NCBI GenBank assembly: GCA_014323835.1
Contig: JACONH010000003.1
Coordinates: 1 to 64,000, forward strand
DNA from: Alphaproteobacteria bacterium GM202ARS2
Lineage (GTDB): Bacteria; Pseudomonadota; Alphaproteobacteria; GM7ARS4
Length of the DNA stretch: 64,000 nt
Direction: 5' to 3'
A program made the translations under genes and the position numbers. The notes under the pieces are model-generated. The model was not told where the DNA came from. It ran no database searches and saw only the letters and a program-made list of their open reading frames with translations. Positions 13,301 through 17,273 of the stretch are shown here, piece by piece (within the stretch, counting starts at the first letter, position 1; every line of letters begins with the position of its first letter).

Positions 13301-16085
13301 ACGCCCCACATGAACCCTCGCCACGCTCCGCCGCCACAACCGCCAAATAATGCGGTAACGGCGTCAACATCGTCTCAGGTGCCTCCAACGTAAACGCCCG
13401 CCCATCACCCAACGTTACCACCACACGATTGGTCTGCGGCACAAATTCAAAGCGCGCCCGCGCATCCAAGCCCTCTATCAAGGCGGTCGGGACATTCTCA
13501 AAGACAAAAGGCGCGTTGGTCTCCCTATCTACAATCTCTAAAGCATTAACATCGGTAGACGCCCGTATCACCGCATCAAGCACATAAGACGTGCGGGTAT
13601 CCAACGTAAACGTGGTCGTGCCATCCGCCAACGTCACACCCACAACACCCCCCGCCATCAAAACAAAACTCGCGGCATTCCCCGCATCCAATGCGGTGAA
13701 TAACGCCCGCGGCACACCCTCGAACTCAACGGCATCCTGACCCTGAATGAAACGCAAACGCGCATTGTTGCTCGCAACAAAAGCCGTATCGCCATTGCTG
13801 GTGATAGAATCCCGCGCCACCTGCAACAATAAATCCCGATACTGCTGAGGGGTGCCCGCTACAACATCATGTCCCGCATGAGTCAAATCAACAACAGACG
13901 AAGAAAAGTCATACTCGGTGCCCCCGACAGTAATCTTCAAAACATAAATGCCATTGCCCGAATCTTCATAAGCAAAAGTCGCCGTCGAGCTCAAAGCATC
14001 AGACAAAGCCTCAGGGACATTACGAACAACCAGCTGATTGTCATTCGCATCGGATAAGGTGAGAACCCCGCGCTCTTCGGTGTATTCAATGGCACTGCCC
14101 CCCTCAGCCGCGGCGGCGGTTAAGATTTCTAACATATAATCGTCTTCCCGCCCATAACTGCGTAACGCTCGTTGTAGGGAGCGCGCCGCCTCAGTGCGGC
14201 GACGATTGGCGACCTCGTCCAAGTAAAACGGCAAGCCCGCAAATAAACCAATGTCGCTGGATTCTTCCGCGCCCGCAAAAATCAAGGCATCATACTCGTT
14301 CATGCCATCGCCCCGCACCCTCGACGCATGACGATAACTCTGTAAGCGAGTCAAACCCGCGATAATGTTGGTGCCACGGTCGCCACGATACCGCAACGTG
14401 GACTCCAAGCCATAACGACCCGTTATCAGCAACTCTAAACCTTGGGCGCGAGTGAAAATATCCGTGGGGCCACCGCCAATACCTAACGTACTCCCCGTTG
14501 TCGCGGCAAATTCATTCTGCCTTGAAACAGCATAGCGATTGTCCTCCGTTGCACCCTTACGCAAGACAACCGCACCCACATCATTACGCACAAAATAATC
14601 CGCCAACACATTCGTAAATGTCCCATTCGTTAACGAGCGGAATATACGAAGCAACTGCGTGGTGCTCGGTGCCTCAGGGTTTTCATAAGCAAGAACCTGA
14701 CTAATATCCGTCGCGGCAAGGCGGTTATCCAACAAAATCACATTGCCTCGTCTCTGCGTGGGGCCTGCTCCCGCCTGCAACACCGAGTCATACAAATTAA
14801 CACCCCCTTGAATCTCCCGCACACCACCAGAGACACCGTCTACAGTGTTACCCGTCTCCCGCAAGCCATGAGTCGTCAATATCCGCAAAGACGCCCCCGA
14901 CGCCAAGCCATGCGTCGCAACCGACAGCGCACCCGCATCATCGGAGTCCTCAGGATTAACCAAACCCCGTATCAACGCCAACATCCCCACATCCTCAACA
15001 TCAGCATCCGTCCACGTGCTGTCGCCGATATACACCCTCGAACTGCCACGCAACTGCGTGTAACCCGCTTGCACCGTCTGTATGGACAGACGACCACCAC
15101 TATACGTATAGCCCACTAACTGCAAGTCTGGGACTTGGTCGTTGGTGTCGGTCTTCATCCGCACCGATAAACCATTGGCAATTAAATCCTCAATGACCGT
15201 GCGAGAACCCACAAGATACGCAGGAACCCGATTGAACGCAAAAACCGCCGGTAAGCTAATCTGAACCTGCAATACACCACTATCGCTCGTCGTCTGATAA
15301 CGATGAAAACCCCGTATCACCGGCAAAATGCCACTGGGAACACTCGGCTCGTCCGCAAAGTCAAAAGTGCCAACAGGCAACGCATCGCCTACTCTGCCAA
15401 TGTCCGAAACCCAAACCCGAACCAACGTATCGCCATCAGTGCGGGCAAGGGCAAACTCAGGATGCACGCCCACCGTATCCTGCAACGTCCCACCCGTAAA
15501 ACGCCCATGACGGCGGTCGGTTATGTAACTAATCGTCGAACCCGCACCCGTATAGTCATACGCTATACCACCATCTTGGAAAGCATTCAGCCCGCCCGTG
15601 CTACCGCCATCGCCACTGCGGTCATACAACGCTATGCCCGCTCCGATACGTTCGAAGGAAGGCTGATTGCCATACTCAAAGCGGAAACGGCTACGTTCTT
15701 GTGTTTGCGTCGGTGTGGGCGCTCCAAAGCCAAACACATCCTCATCGTCCTGCGTAAAACGGCGCGTGTCCTCCCGCAACGTGTTCGCAAACTCAGGATC
15801 AATAGAACCCACCGAAAAACCCGTCGAACCCCGCAACGTCACCGCACCTCCACCCACCATACCCATGCCATCATCAGGGTCGCTCGGGTCACTCGGGTCA
15901 GTGGGCGTGGTCGGCGTGGTCGGGATAACGCGCTCAGCAACGCCTCCACCCACAACCGCCGGATTCACCAACGGAGAAGAACTATCACCACCAGATGAAC
16001 AGGACGCAACAAAACCAAACAATAAAGGAATAACGCTCAAACGAAGGCGAGCAAAACGAAACATAAACAAGGATTTGTGGAACAC
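1..16085 (-). CDS. Giant lipoprotein of tandem degenerate S8 subtilase domains and Cys-rich stretches (3' end off window)
   Basis: A single minus-strand frame of at least 5,361 codons, entering from the left edge; I saw no in-frame stop. The start chosen is GTG at 16085 because AGGAGA lies 7 nt upstream (16093-16098); in-frame ATGs at 16106 and 16064 lack a good site. The N-terminus has several basic residues, a hydrophobic run and a lipobox ending V-A-S-C followed by Ser/Gly, so it is predicted to be exported and lipidated. The body repeats one plan five times: an E-x-x-x-Q-x-S entry, a beta strand, (D)P-x-HPEF, a THG(I/V)AP-like segment, a VFAA-like strand, CG-x-x-V-x-x-x-CIAAPG, an Ala-rich helix where GTSxAAP would be, a FDxxxDGxNDY acidic loop and GxGLLDLxCA. 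These are subtilase landmarks, but the catalytic residues are mostly replaced. Cys-rich stretches with roughly one Cys per ten residues separate the domains. Function unknown; a surface binding or adhesion role is inference. Confidence 0.85.
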   Translation of the reverse strand, partial: MFHKSLFMFRFARLRLSVIPLLFGFVASCSSGGDSSSPLVNPAVVGGGVAERVIPTTPTTPTDPSDPSDPDDGMGMVGGGAVTLRGSTGFSVGSIDPEFANTLREDTRRFTQDDEDVFGFGAPTPTQTQERSRFRFEYGNQPSFERIGAGIALYDRSGDGGSTGGLNAFQDGGIAYDYTGAGSTISYITDRRHGRFTGGTLQDTVGVHPEFALARTDGDTLVRVWVSDIGRVGDALPVGTFDFADEPSVPSGILPVIRGFHRYQTTSDSGVLQVQISLPAVFAFNRVPAYLVGSRTVIEDLIANGLSVRMKTDTNDQVPDLQLVGYTYSGGRLSIQTVQAGYTQLRGSSRVYIGDSTWTDADVEDVGMLALIRGLVNPEDSDDAGALSVATHGLASGASLRILTTHGLRETGNTVDGVSGGVREIQGGVNLYDSVLQAGAGPTQRRGNVILLDNRLAATDISQVLAYENPEAPSTTQLLRIFRSLTNGTFTNVLADYFVRNDVGAVVLRKGATEDNRYAVSRQNEFAATTGSTLGIGGGPTDIFTRAQGLELLITGRYGLESTLRYRGDRGTNIIAGLTRLQSYRHASRVRGDGMNEYDALIFAGAEESSDIGLFAGLPFYLDEVANRRRTEAARSLQRALRSYGREDDYMLEILTAAAAEGGSAIEYTEERGVLTLSDANDNQLVVRNVPEALSDALSSTATFAYEDSGNGIYVLKITVGGTEYDFSSSVVDLTHAGHDVVAGTPQQYRDLLLQVARDSITSNGDTAFVASNNARLRFIQGQDAVEFEGVPRALFTALDAGNAASFVLMAGGVVGVTLADGTTTFTLDTRTSYVLDAVIRASTDVNALEIVDRETNAPFVFENVPTALIEGLDARARFEFVPQTNRVVVTLGDGRAFTLEAPETMLTPLPHYLAVVAAERGEGSCGALARDYCIAAPGRYNYRDPGRDGYNDNDRLATAEATSRAAAALVASGFAVLQEIFAGQLDTAALLNRVKVTAAQNFDLDADGQNDYVQHGGSARYGHGLFDMECASRPSLRGERCARLVNPAIADNEDLDPQFRARFAATAERCGDLELQFVAAAGDVSARCVTTCPAGFASGAGFVAGVADNVCIEASRCLSGGAGVREGACNDTVTNDKAEAECNGTGELYVAELSICFEVGVCQQAGGLLNIDVQMCVTQGTCLSSAPDNATYASTGGTETICVARSDCADTFSVGFDSATRRCVAPNNDGALCLAASNNISNAVPGRAVLSLDGTQCLRSVEECIMTHGLGYDPEENRCVEASFASCSVGYEQSITGALLEDDSPRCVDTNRCTLTTDSLGQNRRVPTQGAFVGLCISENEEQERLASAGRGDGNIQAPLFGETGNSDTGINSSVVNLFAGALSGRGSQDWQRQEHQNQPSLMWVRAAHAYGYGVGENDPLNLGQGQTIRVITGTRFDPTHPEFDTSDAQELVRLYVRDSVLPSDGTPLTWQQNVEAFFTPELRSQVRGYSEGLSSDNRSFYFSLPTEAFTGESPSFVVALKDLLRDRALASAPFGTAQNAMVMITDTVSNNDVVLTVDGLIGDGFASGNLNLYIDLRSGNGRITLLNQPGTSNNQGQWLQRLGQLYANSGGIVSHEIVVTGATNLLGTMPSSSDVSYLTSGIPELADDAQMGLLALIAGLRNPNANSDEKEAAVNTHGIAPEAALHVYTSPKVGNGESYNPVDLIARARGMDVIRNTNPTRDIVLIQNVIAVSDATPVTQTTINAVAGLAEGAYNSFNKALTEGTADTATQDIFVFAAQDGRGDKRDGGTTTSGAGDVGFLAAIPALEVSGSASVIRPFSIVVVAAERYQSYTDDDNYQENSPCGALVQAFCIAAPGSYTYRARGSDNVYDDDDTLATAVSANAAASLVAGGIALIGQIFPDLSSAEVVARILSTASKTFDLNGDGDNDYLNPPSGGSSLLSFSPSSVFFPVGQARFGVGLLDLACATSPVLRANDPRCNLPPSSTPITCLVSSGVKADGSCATDLNRTVADCIRTGAVLNATGGAIAEGVTNIANNTCVQAPYCLREPTDGVRGSSRVIINGRCLNLDAKAVSGTPQVFKAAQTCRAQGLGEGNYLAQNSANGGCMTRAACEAGGFEVGDPENSGTERCVIPLADQVKGCADRYNATPLMLNVSRTRCVATCEPTQGVGTLNGVHYCKIPQSLSECQASHPFFEGTDGEQGRCVATAADCAIGNVLGVGLSGDRASRCVPVAECIDAGLFINQAGNSCTNDSNQEGYPLHATISETGSFNLAESADFARNQLFHADTDNVVHYAERDADNNRIGNTIGNVRGLIAKEYQNQPSLQTVRAADTYLRRIDSYNANQPLYSLNELAMGQGAHISYITNTLFDPAHPEFSPAAQNVPYDVLTRLTLADVGINRGLASGNMNRRGNVLIDGDLAGGDTAIENFGQWLFARDTSRQVRFLNQDFATATFVIPVGLEAVVDSSTDSGGRARSDVISTPERRAELLTFFRSLMGGAAVFEGTSDEVGFVSATDTLQLYLQGVDFSAAGTRGIYISLSGATSLDVHLQYVGRAYQAGNLARYQLFASLVNGVLQNNDGTNTDFVANTFADDSADRGVMALINGLINPSGSTSDNLRDSNTHGIAPGARLSVLSVEKLKTSGDGDYSVARDVVDQARDRDIGRGGLNPVRNIVILSNTFHDAIATGAVGSVDITDASAGGHYKAIYDALSAGVEDTATQDVYVFAASDGRGDVNAGGTVTAGMNDVGIFAGMANLAALRDYSIVVVAAERYQSYTDASNYEESTPCGAMVQAICISAPGAYRYRDKSGGSYADTLSDGASANAAAALVGGGLALLESLFGDSVSSQELVARVLSTASQNFDLSGASDVTPDGVNDYTDESGGLTKEARFGVGLLDLACAARPLTSRDRDGCDEQVARVASACAAGMVLDSVLQRCVPEAEGCRGGRVLLSGACVAATECVSMNMGVNEGGTACESPGVVSAGASAEEEAAVGAVCARAGGYYLLSYDDTASCQSLSSGQTIEQACSGDNRNLSIDGTICYVGRTGAATESEGTRGHCPLGQGVVSGRCVDVSTLSVADALTACGNVASVFVVGDGGFDTESALAYRGYDPIAKTCVNRRRDPDNPDDPNDANYQAGLECSPGLRGVFEQSDAARAIRQTLGGNMNGAYNMCAPEQLTFNREPADLSLVLTGVDDAEKAEQLFTGVDLGSALLAPSSDQERIAWEHRNQPSLVAVRAAGAYGRDASMMTASLADLQLGMRGRVSYVTTSRFDPSHPEFSSSRDDAVYRTLTRFELDNVGGTSLNDIYSRLFAGSSRFTQSRLNSDVFDYEDGSRRGTLYSSVPIPPLALSDFGSSRALSATLASAGFDESTIDQLRSNAGDLNGLLRFFAVRILGGSQVREPYSVRLSDDNRYIEFDVGGGAGVNRLDITTLQMLGRVYTGASNIRSYQIVITSDATAHTQSGGPGSFTPRVDAADMGVMTLINGLLNPDAGDGSDALTLANTHGVAPGAVLDVVTTPAFGEAGLSVDDLVNRMTVSNDRANLDERNIVLMSNTFSATGSQDEATQTAVDSAFGNGGAYRDMLAAMRSTQRGVRNARRDVFVFAAADGRSNDVGIFASMGVAGVSINNIADTSIVVVAAEEGQTPCGSLVTDICIAAPGAYRYRNKVDGEYQEVLTRRVSANAAAALVAGGFALLEDIFGTQITSAQMVALVLATAAKNFDLDRDGENDYVDESGGLTKEQRFGAGLLDLHCATRPGVRRSSRAGCNMEMVTLPATSSLTSQAECQANRQVLGANGLCVSSCANDNIVGSVLGVGITGRDRSCVSVRTCLQEGLGATTTACSTSRNAATCAGAGGLFSQGDNTCIEETACPSGRLVNSAGTTCLAVGTMCAGSEGVSTASDAVNRRCVAMPTVEQCQNRTLLHRATVGCVSEVMCRDDRDEVVVGGSCVAASATGCAKDGGRGFDMSAGVCRGVGVMCSENSGIREQGGMCLSSCSGGTPVFNASDSMCITEQQCRNANNVLSVDSLTCFANGVDCPPGQGVSGNQCTATASNDNCQEAGRFFESSACVTACGAGRFAGDGAGSRGAATCYSLMECATAGGGRSARGSGTCTAASASTCYNLGDTYFLQGSDCVTTCSGGTSISRSASNMNTCISATDCFGTTINGAVVNGVCEMASGPNCGRSNRVFSGSPGGRCIASAADCLDEGSGLGYDGTDSCVAASAIACRAGPLTAFFDGNNCVNACDDGDGARGDFTCTATRNDSNCMNAGRSYNVATMMCNASTACGGSEFKGVGTLGTNSCYTETSCIGAMGGRATAGAAGGCVVASGTSCFNAGATTYYYDDTQCVETCSGGELTRSRDSMNTCVTTTECNRNQGAVRSTTQCVTASAQACQQDNGMGFNSGSGQCVAPNGTSCNHPSANVRFDSGSGRCVASCAAGEGVFGVNCVNIATSKAISSDTQRVMACAAAGRLYDAGSGTATCVDGASNCNDQCVAVSVCVDTNNLGVNTTRMCVAATPTTCRQAGTTTYYHDIDDGCVRTCSDTTRNTRRALTGGNECISAATCGRAHSGGKNGVVVGGNCLVASATNCTSGGVFFNVAETDCVDSCISEGEGLMGGVCVAASGVSCYAAGGNDATMGFYDVNDTRGCVQNPSDCNSAADFGESVINDDGDRENVCVSACTDPNQGANSDQLCIAARNADDCDNVGRVYQGSQCQAMCSGETLTLRSLNDSTCVADSVCGDAGEGVRADAVRNGGGVTLATRYCSTANATNCFNAGAAYFFQSSSGSCVTSCTGSFSRLAGTSTNECIANATCQSRGRAVVAGNCAVASASNCFADGGRGFRSGTGCVTADRASDCSTDLNYQFDSGRGRCVVGSFVDITLTGITDRDAALALFTGDASTGTALVKNIRSEYQAQDSFATIGVAQAYVSGVPTSNAAISNLSQLRIGNASQISVVTTTRFDPTHPEFSSAASSASFDTLTRFRLTTNIGNRPAITLVFGSDDDNRVRLYDEGFTANSAAYVSIRVSDINSAAFEAVDRSTFDSTAARRTELATFLNTLTSGSSSIVGTTPNFRFMIDSNNHLILTSGTGAENYQHIGRFYTSTGNVESYELVVTSDTAVREDNNGDSSGVPALASAQQMGLLALINGLLDGQGGAGNTHGVAPGAILRVLTSVQAGASGFNPTDLIYRARGIDVARDRSGGNVIADSTRNIVLIQNTLAASSAGGAVGDDTTNVDALVKDSGVYKDLYAALTAGAPELGVLADLADRRKQDIFVFAAADGRGTEKDAGLLAALPASFEGRDISLYSVVAVAVESAANAYCGTLVARICVAAPGAYKYRTRTGTNYNDALGTATATSNAAA
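1460..4800 (-). repeat. Cys-rich stretch 4 of the giant protein (~1,100 residues)
   Basis: The longest of four Cys-rich linkers, built from many short units of about 30-45 residues, each with several Cys and phrases such as CV-A-S, GxGFxxxxxxC, CNxAG and YYxDxxxCV. No CxxC zinc pattern dominates, so the spacing suggests disulfides outside the cytoplasm. It ends in a module LTGITDRD-x-A-x-x-LFTG that also closes the preceding Cys-rich stretch. The other linkers are about 280-320 residues, so this one has expanded three- to four-fold. Confidence 0.7.
4800..6415 (-). repeat. S8-like domain 4 of the giant protein
   Basis: Runs from EHRNQPSLVAVRAAGAYG to RFGAGLLDLHCA. YVTTSRFDPSHPEF has Thr at the Asp position. 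ADMGVMTLING has Ala at the His position. SANAAAALVAGGFALL has Ala at the Ser position. The oxyanion/AAPG region CGSLVTDICIAAPG and the acidic loop FDLDRDGENDY are well preserved. So the fold signature remains but none of the triad is visible. Confidence 0.75.
6540..7370 (-). repeat. Cys-rich stretch 3 of the giant protein
   Basis: About 280 residues with frequent Cys, between domains 3 and 4, ending in the LTGVDDAEKAEQLFTG module before domain 4. Same composition as the other linkers. Confidence 0.65.
7370..9130 (-). repeat. S8-like domain 3 of the giant protein
   Basis: Runs from EYQNQPSLQTVRAADTY to ARFGVGLLDLACA. YITNTLFDPAHPEF has Asn at the Asp position, ADRGVMALING has Ala at the His position, and ASANAAAALVGGGLALL has Ala at the Ser position. 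It retains DVYVFAASDGRGD, SIVVVAAERYQ and CGAMVQAICISAPG. Confidence 0.75.
9190..10140 (-). repeat. Cys-rich stretch 2 of the giant protein
   Basis: About 315 residues, Cys-rich, between domains 2 and 3. It starts directly after GLLDLACATSP of domain 2. No recognised domain family. Confidence 0.65.
10140..11910 (-). repeat. S8-like domain 2 of the giant protein
   Basis: Runs from EHQNQPSLMWVRAAHAYG to ARFGVGLLDLACA. RVITGTRFDPTHPEF has Gly at the Asp position, AQMGLLALIAG has Ala at the His position, and VSANAAASLVAGGIALI has Ala at the Ser position. NTHGIAPEAAL, DIFVFAAQDGRGD, CGALVQAFCIAAPGSY and FDLNGDGDNDY match the landmarks of the ordinary-sized subtilases at 49-56 kb. Confidence 0.78.
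12040..12985 (-). repeat. Cys-rich stretch 1 of the giant protein
   Basis: About 315 Cys-rich residues between domains 1 and 2, with units such as CIMTHGLGYDPEENRC. Predicted extracytoplasmic and disulfide-bonded by analogy with the other linkers. Confidence 0.65.
12990..15690 (-). repeat. S8-like domain 1 of the giant protein, enlarged by an internal insertion
   Basis: Runs from EYGNQPSFERIGAGIALYD to ARYGHGLFDMECA, about 900 residues against 540-590 for the other complete domains. It is the least eroded: ISYITD may keep the Asp and ATSRAAAALVASG keeps a Ser, but the His position (EDVGMLALIRG) is Glu. The extra length is mainly three copies of a beta-rich unit placed before the VVAAERGEGSCGAL strand. 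Confidence 0.72.
13380..14110 (-). repeat. Three ~80-residue repeats inside domain 1
   Basis: Three successive units share (N/G)VP-x-AL-x-x-x-L-x-x-x-A-x-F followed by a strand, a turn with Gly and a T-F-x-L strand. The three cores are NVPEALSDAL, GVPRALFTAL and NVPTALIEGL. They interrupt the subtilase-like domain between the VFAA-like and VVAA-like strands. No copy is seen in domains 2-5. Confidence 0.6.
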
Positions 16086-16092
16086 GGGCTTA

Positions 16093-16098
16093 TCTCCT
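16093..16098 (-). promoter_or_regulatory. Ribosome binding site that fixes the GTG start of the giant gene
   Basis: AGGAGA on the minus strand, 7 nt before GTG at 16085. Neither of the flanking in-frame ATGs (16106, 16064) has a comparable site. Confidence 0.65.
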
Positions 16099-16139
16099 GC
16101 TAACATAAAAAAACACCCCCACACACAATACAACACCAC

Positions 16140-16168
16140 ACTATACGAAGGCACAGGGGACGTGTCAA
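16140..16168 (-). promoter_or_regulatory. Sigma-70-type promoter of the giant gene
   Basis: On the minus strand, TTGACA (16163-16168) and TATAGT (16140-16145) are separated by exactly 17 bp: a perfect -35 and a 5/6 -10. Transcription should start near 16133, giving a ~48-nt leader before the GTG at 16085. Confidence 0.75.
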
Positions 16169-16439
16169 CGTAATTTATGCTAGGCTGGGGTTTTATCCAC
16201 AGCTCGATTGGCGGGGGGGATGATACACATATATATACGTGTCATATATACGTGGTTGGCGGCGAAAAAATCACTGGCAAAGGCGCGAGGGGATACCTAT
16301 ATACAGATATGACGGAGTCTAGGAAAAGGCTTGCCGTAAAAAATACGTAAAGAATACGTTGTTTTTTTGTTGACTTGCCTCTAGAGATGCGCGAGCAACA
16401 CACAAGAGACGTATTCATATCAATCCGTAGGAGCAAAAA
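16169..16439. other. Intergenic region between divergent giant gene and ClpP-like gene
   Basis: This region, with the promoter and leader next to it, makes up the 354-nt divergent gap (16086-16439). It contains an AT-rich near-palindrome ACACATATATATACGTGT (about 16225-16242) followed by a second ATATATACGTG copy, and AGGAG at 16429-16433 serving the plus-strand gene. I could not assign a convincing promoter for the plus-strand gene. Confidence 0.55.
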
Positions 16440-17132
16440 ATGACAGATAGGCGCACATTTATACGATTCATGGCACAGGTCACGCCCTCGTCCGCGGAAA
16501 GGTTGCTCGCTATCATCGACAGCAAATTAAGAGACGGAGCAGACAACTTTCACCTGCTCATCAACTCGCCCGGCGGAAGCGTCGAGCACGGCATGGCTAT
16601 ATACAACTTCCTAAAAGGACTCGTCGGCGTAGACGTAACAACCTACAACTTCGGCACCGTCGACTCCATCGGAGTCATCATCTTCTGCGCCGGCAAAGAA
16701 AGAGTCTGCGTGCCACACGCACGATTCTTACTCCACCCCGTCAAATCAACCTTCCACGGAAACCCCACACTAGACGAACACGGCGTAAAAGAAGTGCAGG
16801 ATAGCCTGAAAATCGACCAAAGCAATATCGCAAAAGTCATCACTCATACCTGCGGAACATACTCAAAAGAAGACGTGCTGACAAAAATACACGAAAGAAC
16901 AACCCTCGACCCAGAAACCGCAAAAGAATTCGGACTCGTCACAAAAATAGACTCCGCTCTCATACCCACAGGACAAATCTACGACGTCATCAAAGAATCC
17001 GAATCCGCATACCAACACACAATACCAACAGACTACATGAAAGCAAAACGAGAGTCATACATCAAAAGAGGGAGCACATACGTCAAAAGAGGAAGCACAT
17101 ACCACAAGTCTAACTTCACAAAACTATGGTGA
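16440..17132 (+). CDS. Orphan ClpP-class serine protease-like protein
   Basis: A 230-residue protein with the ClpP/crotonase-like landmarks in order: LLINSPGGSVEHGMAIYN (residues about 39-56), TVDSIG (~73-78) in place of the ClpP GxAASMG nucleophile loop with the likely nucleophile Ser76, and ARFLLHP with His99 matching the ClpP MIHQP histidine. The ClpP RD(R/T)F acidic residue is not evident: the matching stretch reads ERTTLDPETA. The C-terminal 35 residues are basic and carry a KRGSTY repeat not found in housekeeping ClpP. AGGAG lies 6 nt before ATG. No Clp ATPase is adjacent. Plausible roles are a peptidase or scaffold partner for an ATPase elsewhere, or an inactive homologue; the sequence does not decide. 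Confidence 0.7.
   Translation: MTDRRTFIRFMAQVTPSSAERLLAIIDSKLRDGADNFHLLINSPGGSVEHGMAIYNFLKGLVGVDVTTYNFGTVDSIGVIIFCAGKERVCVPHARFLLHPVKSTFHGNPTLDEHGVKEVQDSLKIDQSNIAKVITHTCGTYSKEDVLTKIHERTTLDPETAKEFGLVTKIDSALIPTGQIYDVIKESESAYQHTIPTDYMKAKRESYIKRGSTYVKRGSTYHKSNFTKLW
17058..17099 (+). repeat. Two tandem 21-nt repeats in the ClpP-like gene
   Basis: Two near-identical 21-nt units encode Y-(I/V)-KRGST twice, in the basic C-terminal tail. A third partial copy (TACCACAAG) follows. Confidence 0.75.
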
Positions 17133-17142
17133 AAAAAAACAA

Positions 17143-17158
17143 TGTTTCACGTGAAACA
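17143..17158. promoter_or_regulatory. parS: parS centromere site (perfect consensus)
   Basis: TGTTTCACGTGAAACA, identical to the 16-bp ParB/Spo0J-binding parS consensus shared by most bacteria. It sits 10 nt after the stop of the ClpP-like gene, between two convergent genes. ParB itself is not in the window. Confidence 0.85.
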
Positions 17159-17255
17159 TCTAGGCGGGCGGGGCGAAAACACCGCCGCTGCGGTATACAT
17201 ACGTTGCGGGGGGCGTCACGGGGGGGGCGCACCATAAAAAACAAAAAAATAAAAT

Positions 17256-17271
17256 TGTTTCACGAGAAACA
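17256..17271. promoter_or_regulatory. parS: parS-like site, one mismatch
   Basis: TGTTTCACGAGAAACA differs from parS at one central base (T to A at position 10). It lies 2 nt beyond the sctU stop codon and 97 nt from the perfect site. Confidence 0.7.
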
Positions 17272-17273
17272 AT

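Noticed and set aside
194-16173. Dozens of plus-strand and other-frame open frames of 60-280 codons in the first 16 kb
   Set aside because: They are shadows of the continuous minus-strand frame; their translations are Arg/His/Pro/Thr-rich nonsense without domains or ribosome binding sites.
17160-17240. Rho-independent terminator between the ClpP-like gene and sctU
   Set aside because: GC-rich stretches are present but no clean stem followed by a T run on either strand.
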